A stretch of DNA of 64,000 bases from Streptomyces sp. ATexAB-D23 (lineage in GTDB: Bacteria; Actinomycetota; Actinomycetes; Streptomycetales; Streptomycetaceae). Below the pieces are notes generated by a model. The model was not told where the DNA came from. It made no database searches and saw nothing but the letters and a program-made list of their open reading frames with translations. Of the stretch, positions 34,152 to 46,558 are shown piece after piece. The DNA is taken from positions 114,380-178,379 of the forward strand of contig NZ_KB892057.1 of assembly GCF_000373645.1 (NCBI RefSeq). The letters are read 5' to 3'. Positions within the stretch are counted from its first letter, which is position 1. Each line of letters starts with the position of its first letter. The position numbers and the translations under genes are program-made.

Positions 34152-35530
34152 GGGCGGAGTGCCTCCTCGTGGGTGAGCCGGTGGGTCAGGTCGGCCAGGG
34201 TGTCGAAGCCGGCCGAGTCGAATCCGGGGACGGACGTGGCGAGCCGGTTCTTCAGCGGGGTGGTCCACCGGTCCGGCAGCGCGTCGGGCCGCCCGGCGAG
34301 CAGTCCGGCGAGCGAACCGGCGGTCGCGCCGTTGGAATCGGTGTCCCAGCCGCCGGAGACGGCCTTGCAGACGGAACCGGTGAAGTCGCCGTCGGCATGG
34401 GTGAGGGCGGCGGCGAGCAGGGCCGCGTTGGGCAGCACATGCACCCAGTGATACCTGCCGTACACCGCGTGCAGCCGGTCGACGACCGTATCGAAATCAT
34501 GTTCCGCGCGGGCCGCCGCGATGCCGTCCCGCACCGCGCGGGCGTACCGCGAGCGCGGCGGCACCACCCGCAGCCCGGTGGCCAGGCAGCCGTGCACATC
34601 GGTCTCGCCCGCGGCCGCCTCGGCCAGGGCCGCCGCCGTGAACATCGCCCCGTAGACGCCGTTCCCGGTGTGGGTCAGGACCGCGTCGCGGTACGCCTGC
34701 TCCGCCGCACCCGCCGGGTCGCCCGGCCGGGTCCAGCCGTGCATGTCGGCGCGGATCCGGGCGCCGATCCACTCCCGGAACGGGTTGCGGTGGCGGGCGG
34801 TGTCCGGCGGCTCCACCCCGTCCAGCAGATTGCGGTACGCGATCCGCTCGGCGGTGAACGTACGCCCCGCCGGAAGCTCGTCCAGCCACAGCCGGGCCAG
34901 GTCGGCGGTGGTGAACGACCGGCCGTGCCGCTGGAGCAGCAGCAGGGTGAGCAGCGGGTGGTTGAGGTCGTCGTCCTCGGGCATCCCGTCGATGTTCTCG
35001 GCCAGCGAGGTGGTGGCGGAGCGCCGGTTCCACGGGTAGGTGGCCGCCAGCGACGCGGGCAGGCCCCGGGCGGTGAACCAGGTGTCCAGCGGCCAGTTCC
35101 CGGTGGCGCGGGCCAGGGCGCGGATGCCTTCGAGCGGCAGCTTCTCGACGGGTTTGCCCAGCAGGCAGCCGGCCGCGCGCCCCAGCCAGGCCGCGTGCAG
35201 CCGTTCCCGGCCGGCCGCCGCCTGCCAGGTCCGGGGGTGCGGCCACTGCGGGCAGGCGGCCCGGATCGCCTCCAGGCCGGTCGGTTCGTCGTCCGCCAGC
35301 GGGGATTCCAGCTGGGCGAGTTCGTCCAGCAGCCGTTCCGCGACCGCGCGCAGTCCGGGCGGGGCGCCCGGGGCGGAGGCGCCCGCGCGCTCCGGGGCGG
35401 GGGAGCCGCCGGCCTCGTACCACCGGCGTGCGATGTCGCGCGCGTCGCGCCCGTCCTCGGCGGCCTGTCGCAGCTCGTGGCCCACCAGGTCCTCGGGCTG
35501 CACCCAGGTCACGCGCACCGCCGTGGTCAC
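34148..35530 (-). CDS. ADP-ribosylglycohydrolase-family protein, paralogue 1
   Basis: 460 aa. An N-terminal extension of about 110 residues precedes the ARH/DraG fold, which starts near ERLHAAWLGRAAGCLLGKPVEKLPLEG. Metal sites are PEDDDLNHPLL in the first half and GGWDTDSNGATAGSLAGLLAG in the second, where the two Asp ligands are present. The family hydrolyses ADP-ribosyl or ribosyl N- and O-glycosidic bonds. GTG 35530 overlaps the preceding ARH gene by 4 nt. It differs from the others in its WDTDSN site and long N-terminus, so specificity may differ. Confidence 0.88.
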   Translation of the reverse strand: MTTAVRVTWVQPEDLVGHELRQAAEDGRDARDIARRWYEAGGSPAPERAGASAPGAPPGLRAVAERLLDELAQLESPLADDEPTGLEAIRAACPQWPHPRTWQAAAGRERLHAAWLGRAAGCLLGKPVEKLPLEGIRALARATGNWPLDTWFTARGLPASLAATYPWNRRSATTSLAENIDGMPEDDDLNHPLLTLLLLQRHGRSFTTADLARLWLDELPAGRTFTAERIAYRNLLDGVEPPDTARHRNPFREWIGARIRADMHGWTRPGDPAGAAEQAYRDAVLTHTGNGVYGAMFTAAALAEAAAGETDVHGCLATGLRVVPPRSRYARAVRDGIAAARAEHDFDTVVDRLHAVYGRYHWVHVLPNAALLAAALTHADGDFTGSVCKAVSGGWDTDSNGATAGSLAGLLAGRPDALPDRWTTPLKNRLATSVPGFDSAGFDTLADLTHRLTHEEALRP

Positions 35531-36738
35531 GGGGTGCCCGCCAGGGTGGCGAAGGCGGCCTCGTGGGCCCGGCGGCGGGCGGTGTCCTGCGCGAACACCT
35601 CGCGGGCCACCTCCGCCAGGGTCCGGGCCGGGGCACGCAGATCGAGGCGGCTGGCCTCGGCCACCGTCGTCGCCCAGTCGGCGGGGACGGCCCGCTCGCC
35701 GTGCAGGGCGCCCGCGAGCGCGCCGCTCATGGTGGCGATCGAGTCGCAGTCGCGCCCGTAGTTGACCGAACCGAGCACCGCCCGCCGGTAGTCCCCGCCC
35801 GCGACGAGCAGCATGCCGAGCGCGATGGGGAGTTCCTCGATGGCGTGCAGCCGTGAGGGGCGGCGGGCGCCGAGCGAGGGCGCGCGGTAGTCGGGGCCGA
35901 CGGTGTCGAAGGGGGCGACGGCCTCACGCAGCGGGGCGAGCGCGGCCTCGAAGTCCTGGTGGCGGGCGGCGGTTTCGCAGACGGCCTCGATCGCGGCCCG
36001 GGTGCCGTCCTTGGCCAGCGACAGACAGGTCTCCACGACCGAGGCGGGCGTCGCCCGGGGGGCACAGGCCGCGGCGACGGCCGCCGCGAAGACGCCCGCC
36101 GCCTCCCTGCCGTAACTGGACTGATGGGCGCCCGCCACATCGAGCGCCTCGGCGTACGCGGCGTGCGGCTGGGCGGCGTTCACCAGCCCGACCGGCGCCA
36201 TGTACATCGCCGCCCCGCAGTTGACGATGTTTCCGCAGCCCGCCTCGCGCGGGTCGACGTGCCCGTAGTGCAGCCGGGCCACGATCCACTTCTCGGCGAG
36301 GAAGACCCGCTGGAGCGGCAGCGCCTCGGCCTCCAGCTCCGGAATCCAGCGCGTTTCGCCGATCAGTTCCGGCACGAGGTGGTCGGCCACCGCGTACGCG
36401 TCGAGATGGCCGCGCACCTTCCCGTACACCCGCACCAGCGCATGGGTCATCAAGGTGTCGTCGGTGACGTGCCCGTCGCCCTTGTGGTACGGGGCGATCG
36501 GGCGGGCGGTGCGCCAGTCGTCGCCGTCCCACGGGCCGACGACGCCGGTGATCCGGCCGCCGTGGCGCGCCACGATCTGCTCCGGGGGGCGGCCCTCGAC
36601 CGGGCCGCCGAGCGCGTCGCCGACCGCGGCGCCGACCAGGGCGCCCGCGATCCGGTCATCGAGCGTGGGCGCCGTGGGCGCCGTGGGTGTCGTGGGGGAC
36701 GCGGACGTCGGGGGCGCCAGGGGCACTGTGGATGTCAT
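35527..36738 (-). CDS. ADP-ribosylglycohydrolase-family protein, paralogue 2
   Basis: 403 aa from ATG 36738 (408 aa if GTG 36753 is used). A short Thr/Pro-rich leader is followed by DRIAGALVGAAVGDALGGPVEG. The metal motif TDDT is at about residues 92-95 and GRDCDSIATMSGALAGALHG is at about 318-337. All expected ligands are present. The start overlaps the upstream gene by 83-98 bp, an unusually long overlap through a GC-rich repeat-like stretch. The 3' end overlaps paralogue 1 by 4 nt. Confidence 0.9.
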   Translation of the reverse strand: MTSTVPLAPPTSASPTTPTAPTAPTLDDRIAGALVGAAVGDALGGPVEGRPPEQIVARHGGRITGVVGPWDGDDWRTARPIAPYHKGDGHVTDDTLMTHALVRVYGKVRGHLDAYAVADHLVPELIGETRWIPELEAEALPLQRVFLAEKWIVARLHYGHVDPREAGCGNIVNCGAAMYMAPVGLVNAAQPHAAYAEALDVAGAHQSSYGREAAGVFAAAVAAACAPRATPASVVETCLSLAKDGTRAAIEAVCETAARHQDFEAALAPLREAVAPFDTVGPDYRAPSLGARRPSRLHAIEELPIALGMLLVAGGDYRRAVLGSVNYGRDCDSIATMSGALAGALHGERAVPADWATTVAEASRLDLRAPARTLAEVAREVFAQDTARRRAHEAAFATLAGTP

Positions 36739-37882
36739 GCCCGAATTGTCCACCTCCGGGTGCCGGTTCCGTGGCTGCCAGCAGCCCGGCGAGTTCGATC
36801 AGATCCGTGCCCGCGAACCGGGGCAGCGCACACCCGGCCAGCGTCCGGCACGCCTCGCGCCAGCCGTCGGGCACGGAGCCGAGCGACCCCAGCGCCCCGG
36901 TCAGCGCCCCGGCCAGGGCGGGCGCCGAATCCGCCACCCTGGACAGGCAGGCCGCCGCGGGCACCGCCTGCGCGAGGTCGCCCCGGGCCGCGGTGGTCAG
37001 GGCGAGGGCGACCGGGACGGTCTCGGCGGCGGCGATCCCGTAGCTGTAGACGTGGTCCACGATCTGATGCTCCAGCACGGGTACCAGGGCGAACGCCCCG
37101 GCCCGCTCCCCCGCGAACTCCCGGGCGATCCGGACCGCGTGGGCGGCGTTGCGCGCGATCTCGGTGCCTTCGGGGAGCTGGTCGAGCGCGGCGTTCACCG
37201 CCGTGTCGACGTCCGCCCCGCCCAGCGCCTCGGCGCTCGCGGCGGCCATGGCCCGTGCCCCGTGCACCCCGTCGCCGTCCTGCGTGTAGCGGGCGTCGAA
37301 CTCCGCGAGGGCCGCCGCCGCGACCGGGTCGCCGGGGTGGACGACGGCGAGCACGGCCGCCCGTACGCACGCCGCGTCGTCGAAGTAGTGCGGGTTGTCG
37401 TGGCCGGTGGCGGGCGGGCGGAGCCCGGCGGCGAGGTTGCCGAGCCCGGCCCGCACCGAGATCCGGGCGCGCAGCGGCAGCACCGCCGACTCGACCTCGG
37501 GCGCACGGGCGGCGGCAGCGGCGACCTCGGCGGCCAGCGCGTTCCAGGCGCTGTCCACGGCGGCCCGCATCCGGCGGCCGGGGGAGAGGCCGTCCCGGGG
37601 ACCGGTGGCCGCGGCGAGCACGGTGCCCGCCGCGAAGGCCGCCCACTCGGCGTCGTCGGACGGGCCGAGCCGCAGCGGCTCCGGGGGCTGGTTGAGCGCG
37701 ATGGGGACGGGCAGTGTGGTCGTCGCGTTCTGCTCGGCGAAGGTGTCCAGCTCGCGGGTCAGGCGCCGGGTCCACTCCGGCATCCGGGCCGCCCGGTGGC
37801 GCGCGGCCGGCCACCCCGCCGCGTCGCCGGCCGCCAGCCCGATCAGCAGCCCCTCGATCCGGGCCCGCCGCACCCCGCTCAC
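36656..37882 (-). CDS. ADP-ribosylglycohydrolase-family protein, paralogue 3 (degenerate metal site)
   Basis: 408 aa starting at GTG 37882, overlapping paralogue 4 by 4 nt. The fold starts RIEGLLIGLAAGDAAGWPAAR. The usual TDDT reads SDDAE, and the second metal motif reads SRVADSAPALAGALTGALG, so the first Asp of the Asp-x-Asp pair is Val. It is probably catalytically weak or inactive, or adapted to another reaction. The last 30 residues (GHDIHSAPGAPDVRVPHDTH onward) are low complexity and overlap the next gene. Confidence 0.82.
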   Translation of the reverse strand: MSGVRRARIEGLLIGLAAGDAAGWPAARHRAARMPEWTRRLTRELDTFAEQNATTTLPVPIALNQPPEPLRLGPSDDAEWAAFAAGTVLAAATGPRDGLSPGRRMRAAVDSAWNALAAEVAAAAARAPEVESAVLPLRARISVRAGLGNLAAGLRPPATGHDNPHYFDDAACVRAAVLAVVHPGDPVAAAALAEFDARYTQDGDGVHGARAMAAASAEALGGADVDTAVNAALDQLPEGTEIARNAAHAVRIAREFAGERAGAFALVPVLEHQIVDHVYSYGIAAAETVPVALALTTAARGDLAQAVPAAACLSRVADSAPALAGALTGALGSLGSVPDGWREACRTLAGCALPRFAGTDLIELAGLLAATEPAPGGGQFGHDIHSAPGAPDVRVPHDTHGAHGAHAR

Positions 37883-38991
37883 CGCCGCACCGCCCCGGCG
37901 TCCGGCCCGCGCGGGGCCTCGCCGCCGCCGGCTCTCGCCGCCCCGTCCGGCGCGAGCAGGTCCGCGATGTCCAGGACGTGGTACCCGCGCATCGAGGGCA
38001 GGCAGCTCCCGCGCACCGGGCCGATCGCGTCCGCCCAGACGCGCGGGACGGCCGAAGCCCCGGTCAGCGCCCCGGCCAGCGCACCCGCCACCGCGGCCGT
38101 CGTATCGGCGTCCCGGCCCATGTTGACCGCCGTCAGCACCGCCGTACGGAAGTCGCCGCGCGCCGCCGCGAACGCGCCGAAGGCCAGGCCCACCGCCTCC
38201 GGCGCCAGGTCCGTCCACGGGTAGCCGCCGACCACGACGGCCGAGCGCAGCGCGCGTTCCCCGGTGAGCCGGTCGGGGTAGGGGCGCTGCGCGGCCGTCA
38301 CCGCGCGGCGCAGCGAGCGGGCCGTCCAGGAGTCCATGGGGACGACGGAGAGCGCGGCGGCGATCACGGAGGTGACACCGGCCCCGGTCATCGCGGCCGC
38401 CACCCCGGCGGCGACGGCCTGGCCACCGTAGATGCCCTCGCCCTCGTGGCTGACCCGGCCGTCGACCGCGACCAGCCGGGCCGCCTCGGCGGGGTGCCCG
38501 GCCGCGAAGACGCCGAAGGGCGCGGCCCGCATCGCCAGGCCGTCGCTCCAGGCGTGCCGGTGCTGGGCGGAGATCGGGGCGGCGAGGCCACGGCGCAGGT
38601 TCTCCAGCGTGCCGCGCTCGCTGAAGCCCGCGCCCCGGAACGGCCCCTCGTCCAGGTCCGCGATCCACAGCCGCCAGGCCCGCTCCACATCGGTGACGGT
38701 CAGCGCCGAACCGTGCCGGGCCAGCAGCAGCCCGGAGAAGATCGCGTACTCGGTGTCGTCGGTGCCGGCCGGGTCGTCGCTGACGAAGCCCTCGATCCGG
38801 CCCCAGCGGCGGCGGATCTCGGAGGGCCGCATGTTCTCCGCCGGGGCGCCGAGCGCGTCGCCGACCGCGAGGCCGAGCAGCGCGCCCCTGGCCCGGTCAC
38901 CCGGTGTGCCCCGGTCCGGGCCGGCCGGGAGCCGGGCCGTCTGTGTGCCGCCCGCCCGCGGCGCCGCCGGATTTCCTGCGACCGTCTCCAT
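37879..38991 (-). CDS. ADP-ribosylglycohydrolase-family protein, paralogue 4
   Basis: 370 aa from ATG 38991 and the first gene of the leftward operon. The fold starts DRARGALLGLAVGDALGAPAENM. GTDDTEYAIFSGLLL (about 76-90) and NMGRDADTTAAVAGALAGALTG carry intact metal ligands. It is the most canonical of the four ARH proteins. A divergent VIT1-type metal transporter starts 270 bp away, with a large inverted repeat between. The operon promoter should lie in that gap. Confidence 0.9.
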   Translation of the reverse strand: METVAGNPAAPRAGGTQTARLPAGPDRGTPGDRARGALLGLAVGDALGAPAENMRPSEIRRRWGRIEGFVSDDPAGTDDTEYAIFSGLLLARHGSALTVTDVERAWRLWIADLDEGPFRGAGFSERGTLENLRRGLAAPISAQHRHAWSDGLAMRAAPFGVFAAGHPAEAARLVAVDGRVSHEGEGIYGGQAVAAGVAAAMTGAGVTSVIAAALSVVPMDSWTARSLRRAVTAAQRPYPDRLTGERALRSAVVVGGYPWTDLAPEAVGLAFGAFAAARGDFRTAVLTAVNMGRDADTTAAVAGALAGALTGASAVPRVWADAIGPVRGSCLPSMRGYHVLDIADLLAPDGAARAGGGEAPRGPDAGAVRR

Positions 38992-39110
38992 CGCGTCGAC
39001 CCTTCGCTCGTACCGAGCCAGTTCTCGTCTCTGTGGGATCCGTTCCACGCGGAGCCGGAGCGAAGGCCGGTTATCCGTACAAAAAGCCCAGTCGGATGAA
39101 ACCTTCCGGA

Positions 39111-39170
39111 CAGCAAGGCAAGCCGTACCTATCCGGTTACTCAGGGTGGTAAGTACGGCCTTCCTTGCTG
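39111..39170. promoter_or_regulatory. Long imperfect inverted repeat with iron-box-like arm
   Basis: Arms 39111-39132 and 39149-39170 (cores GCAAGG-CAAG-CCGTAC and GTACGG-CCTT-CCTTGC) pair over about 20 bp with few mismatches and are followed by a T5 run near 39181. The left arm 39114-39132 fits the actinobacterial DtxR/IdeR/DmdR iron box TWAGGTWAGSCTWACCTWA at about 15 of 19 positions. It lies between the ARH operon and the metal transporter. It could be an operator, an RNA attenuator or both. Confidence 0.4.
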
Positions 39171-39261
39171 GCGGGGGCCCTTTTTCGTGCGTACTTTCGA
39201 TGGTGTCGAGCGGGGGCGGAGCGGGTGAACGCCGTTCCCGGAGAAGGGGAGAGGGACAGCT

Positions 39262-39996
39262 GTGGCCATCATCGAGACCGACGCCGTACTGCACGAGGCG
39301 CACCGGGACAACCACACCCACCGTGACGTCAACGGCGGCTGGCTGCGCCCCGCGGTCTTCGGCGCGATGGACGGGCTCGTCTCGAACCTGGCCCTGATGA
39401 CCGGTGTCGCGGGCGGCGCCGTCTCGCACCGCACCATCGTGATCACGGGCCTGGCCGGTCTGGCCGCGGGCGCCTTCTCCATGGCGGCCGGCGAATACAC
39501 CTCCGTGGCCTCCCAGCGCGAGCTGGTCGAGGCGGAGCTGGACGTCGAACGGCGCGAGCTGCGCAGGCACCCGGTGGACGAGGAGCGGGAGCTGGCCGAG
39601 CTCTACGTGTCCCGGGGTGTCGAGCCGGTGCTGGCCCGCGAGGTCGCCCGGCAGCTCTCGCGCGACCCCGAGCAGGCCCTCGAAATACACGCCCGCGAGG
39701 AGCTGGGCATCGACCCCGGCGACCTGCCCTCCCCGCTGGTGGCGGCCGTGTCCTCGTTCGGCGCCTTCGCGCTGGGCGCGCTGCTGCCGGTCCTGCCCTA
39801 CCTGCTGGGCGCGGACACCCTGTGGCCGGCCGTGCTGCTCGCCCTGATCGGGCTGTTCGGCTGCGGCGCCGTGGTGGCCCGGGTCACGGCCCGCTGCTGG
39901 TGGTTCAGCGGGCTGCGGCAGCTGACGCTCGGTGGCGCGGCCGCCGCGATCACCTACGGGCTCGGCGCGCTGTTCGGTGTGGCCGTCGGAGGCTGA
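39262..39996 (+). CDS. VIT1/CCC1-family Fe/Mn transporter
   Basis: 244 aa. It has the CCC1/VIT1 arrangement: a short acidic/His-rich N-terminus (HEAHRDNHTHRD), TM1 with RPAVFGAMDGLVSNLALMTGVAG, TM2 GLAGLAAGAFSMAAGEYTSVASQ, a charged cytoplasmic metal-binding segment of about 80 residues (ELVEAELDVERRELRRHP), and three C-terminal TMs. It is expected to export or store iron or manganese. The GTG start has a GAGGGA-like site upstream. A hairpin terminator follows. Confidence 0.9.
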   Translation: MAIIETDAVLHEAHRDNHTHRDVNGGWLRPAVFGAMDGLVSNLALMTGVAGGAVSHRTIVITGLAGLAAGAFSMAAGEYTSVASQRELVEAELDVERRELRRHPVDEERELAELYVSRGVEPVLAREVARQLSRDPEQALEIHAREELGIDPGDLPSPLVAAVSSFGAFALGALLPVLPYLLGADTLWPAVLLALIGLFGCGAVVARVTARCWWFSGLRQLTLGGAAAAITYGLGALFGVAVGG

Positions 39997-40027
39997 GACC
40001 GCCTCGCGTTCACGCAATCGGCCCGTA

Positions 40028-40059
40028 ACGACCTCACTCACGACAGCGAGTGAGGTCGT
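40028..40059 (+). terminator. Terminator hairpin of the VIT1-type gene
   Basis: Perfect 12-bp arms ACGACCTCACTC (40028-40039) and GAGTGAGGTCGT (40048-40059) with an 8-nt loop, 31 bp after the stop. Confidence 0.75.
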
Positions 40060-40320
40060 GATCCACGCGCCATCCGTGTGACGTACGTCTTGGTCCGCGC
40101 CACTGGGCGTGACGGCCTCACGCGTCATAAAATGAGTCTCTATGCAGGGCTACACATAAGTAGCCATTACCCGGCGGTTTCGTTTTCTCTCCCACCGGGC
40201 AAGAGCCGTAGACACCACAGGCAACGTCGCCTGGGTTTCTCGGGTCCCGGGCGCCGATCCTCCGACAGCGACCCTCCCACCGTCGTCGACGGTGTCCGTA
40301 TGTTGGAACGATCCATCCGC

Positions 40321-40349
40321 TTTGTGAGAAGCGACCCATCATGTAATCT
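40321..40349 (+). promoter_or_regulatory. Possible gltB promoter
   Basis: A -35-like TTTGTG (40321-40326) and a -10-like TAATCT (40344-40349) are 17 bp apart and would place the transcript start about 65 nt before gltB. The -35 box is weak. Confidence 0.3.
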
Positions 40350-40420
40350 GCACCAACTTTCGCAGAGGGCCAACGTCGTCCCTCGGCACTGCATATGCCA
40401 CGACGACGACGGGAGAGCCG

Positions 40421-44981
<4,561 letters not shown>

Positions 44982-44989
<8 letters not shown>

Positions 44990-46442
44990 CCCCAAGGGCT
45001 TCCTGACCACCGGCCGCGAGGTCGCCGAGACCCGCCCGGTGGGCGAGCGCGTCAAGGACTGGAACGAGGTCTACGTTCCCGGCTCGCTGCTCCCGATCAT
45101 CAGCGAGCAGGCCGGCCGCTGCATGGACTGCGGCATCCCGTTCTGCCACAACGGCTGCCCGCTCGGAAACCTCATCCCCGAGTGGAACGACTACGCCTAC
45201 CGCGAGGACTGGTCCGCCGCGTCCGAGCGGCTGCACGCCACGAACAACTTCCCGGAGTTCACCGGGCGGCTGTGCCCGGCCCCCTGCGAGTCGGCGTGCG
45301 TGCTCGGCATCAACCAGCCGGCCGTCACCATCAAGAACGTCGAGGTCTCGATCATCGACAAGGCGTGGGGCAACGGCGACGTCACCCCGCAGCCGCCCGA
45401 GCGCCTCTCCGGCAAGACCGTCGCCGTCATCGGCTCCGGCCCGGCCGGACTCGCCGCCGCCCAGCAGCTGACCCGGGCCGGCCACACGGTCGCCGTCTAC
45501 GAGCGGGCGGACCGCATCGGGGGCCTCCTGCGCTACGGCATCCCCGAGTTCAAGATGGAGAAGTCGCACATCAACCGCCGCATCGAGCAGATGCGCGCGG
45601 AGGGCACCAAGTTCCGCACCGAGACCGAGATCGGCCGGGACATCGACGCCGCGAAGCTGCGCCGCCGCTACGACGCCGTGGTCATCGCCGCCGGCGCCAC
45701 CGTCTCGCGCGACCTGCCCGTCCCGGGCCGTGAGCTGAACGGCGTGCACTTCGCGATGGAGTACCTGCCGCTCGCCAACAAGGTGCGGGAGGGCGACCTG
45801 ACGGTCTCCCCGATCACCGCCGAGGGCAAGCACGTCGTCGTCATCGGCGGCGGCGACACCGGCGCCGACTGCGTCGGCACCGCGCACCGCCAGGGCGCCC
45901 TGTCCGTCACCCAGCTGGAGATCATGCCCCGGCCGGGCGAGGAGCGGAACGCCAACCAGCCCTGGCCGACCTTCCCCATGCTCTACAAGGTCACCTCCGC
46001 GCACGAGGAGGGCGGCGAGAGGGTCTACTCCGTCTCGACCACCCACTTCGAGGGCGACGAGGACGGAAACGTCCAGGCCCTCCACCTCGTCGAGGTGGAA
46101 TTCAAGGACGGTAAGCTGGAGCAGAAGCCCGGCACCGAGCGGACCATTCCCGCGCAGCTGGTCACGCTCGCGATGGGCTTCACCGGCACCGACCAGGCCA
46201 ACGGCCTGGTCCAGCAGTTCGGTCTGGAGCTCGACGCACGGGGCAACGTCGCCCGTGACGAGGACTACGCCACCAACGTCGACGGCGTCTTCGTCGCCGG
46301 AGACGCGGGCCGCGGCCAGTCCCTCATCGTGTGGGCCATCGCCGAGGGCCGCTCCGCGGCACGCGGCGTGGACCGCTTCCTGACCGGAGCCAGCGCACTG
46401 CCGGCCCCGATCCGCCCGACGGACCGTTCGCTGATGGTCTGA
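44982..46442 (+). CDS. gltD: Glutamate synthase small subunit
   Basis: 486 aa. The N-terminal iron-sulfur cysteines are in CMDCGIPFCHNGCPLGN and CPAPCESACV. The FAD fold is VAVIGSGPAGLAAAQQL and the NADPH fold VVVIGGGDTGADCVG. VDGVFVAGDAGRGQSLIVWAIAEGRSAARGVDRFL closes it. It passes electrons from NADPH to GltB. ATG 44982 lies inside the end of gltB, so the subunits are translated together. A hairpin follows the stop. Confidence 0.97.
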
Positions 46443-46486
46443 CACGGCACACAGACGTCCCGTACAACGGCGTGCGGAACTGAACG

Positions 46487-46528
46487 CGGCGCCTGCCCGT
46501 CCCCGACCGGACGACTCGGCAGGCGCCG
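46487..46528. terminator. Terminator after gltD
   Basis: Outer arms CGGCGCCTGCC (46487-46497) and GGCAGGCGCCG (46518-46528) enclose an inner stem CGTCC/GGACG. It lies between gltD and the convergent ArsB-like gene. Confidence 0.75.
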
Positions 46529-46558
46529 TGGCGCATTCGGGGCCGGGCGCCGCCTGCC

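Larger units (their letters stand above)
39997..40420 (+). other. Intergenic region upstream of gltB
   Basis: 424 bp without a gene. It holds a terminator hairpin (40028-40059), a small inverted repeat GGCTAC-ACATAA-GTAGCC (40148-40165), and a weak promoter candidate TTTGTG-17 bp-TAATCT (40321-40349). I did not find a clear GlnR box, though the region is less GC-rich than its surroundings. Confidence 0.6.

Noticed and set aside
34148..38991. Reading the four ARH genes as a phage-defence island
   Set aside because: No toxin, ADP-ribosyltransferase, nuclease or mobile element adjoins them, and the kinase, transferase and lyase point to metabolism.
39997..40420. GlnR box upstream of gltB
   Set aside because: No pair of GTNAC/GAAAC-like half-sites with the right spacing was found by eye.
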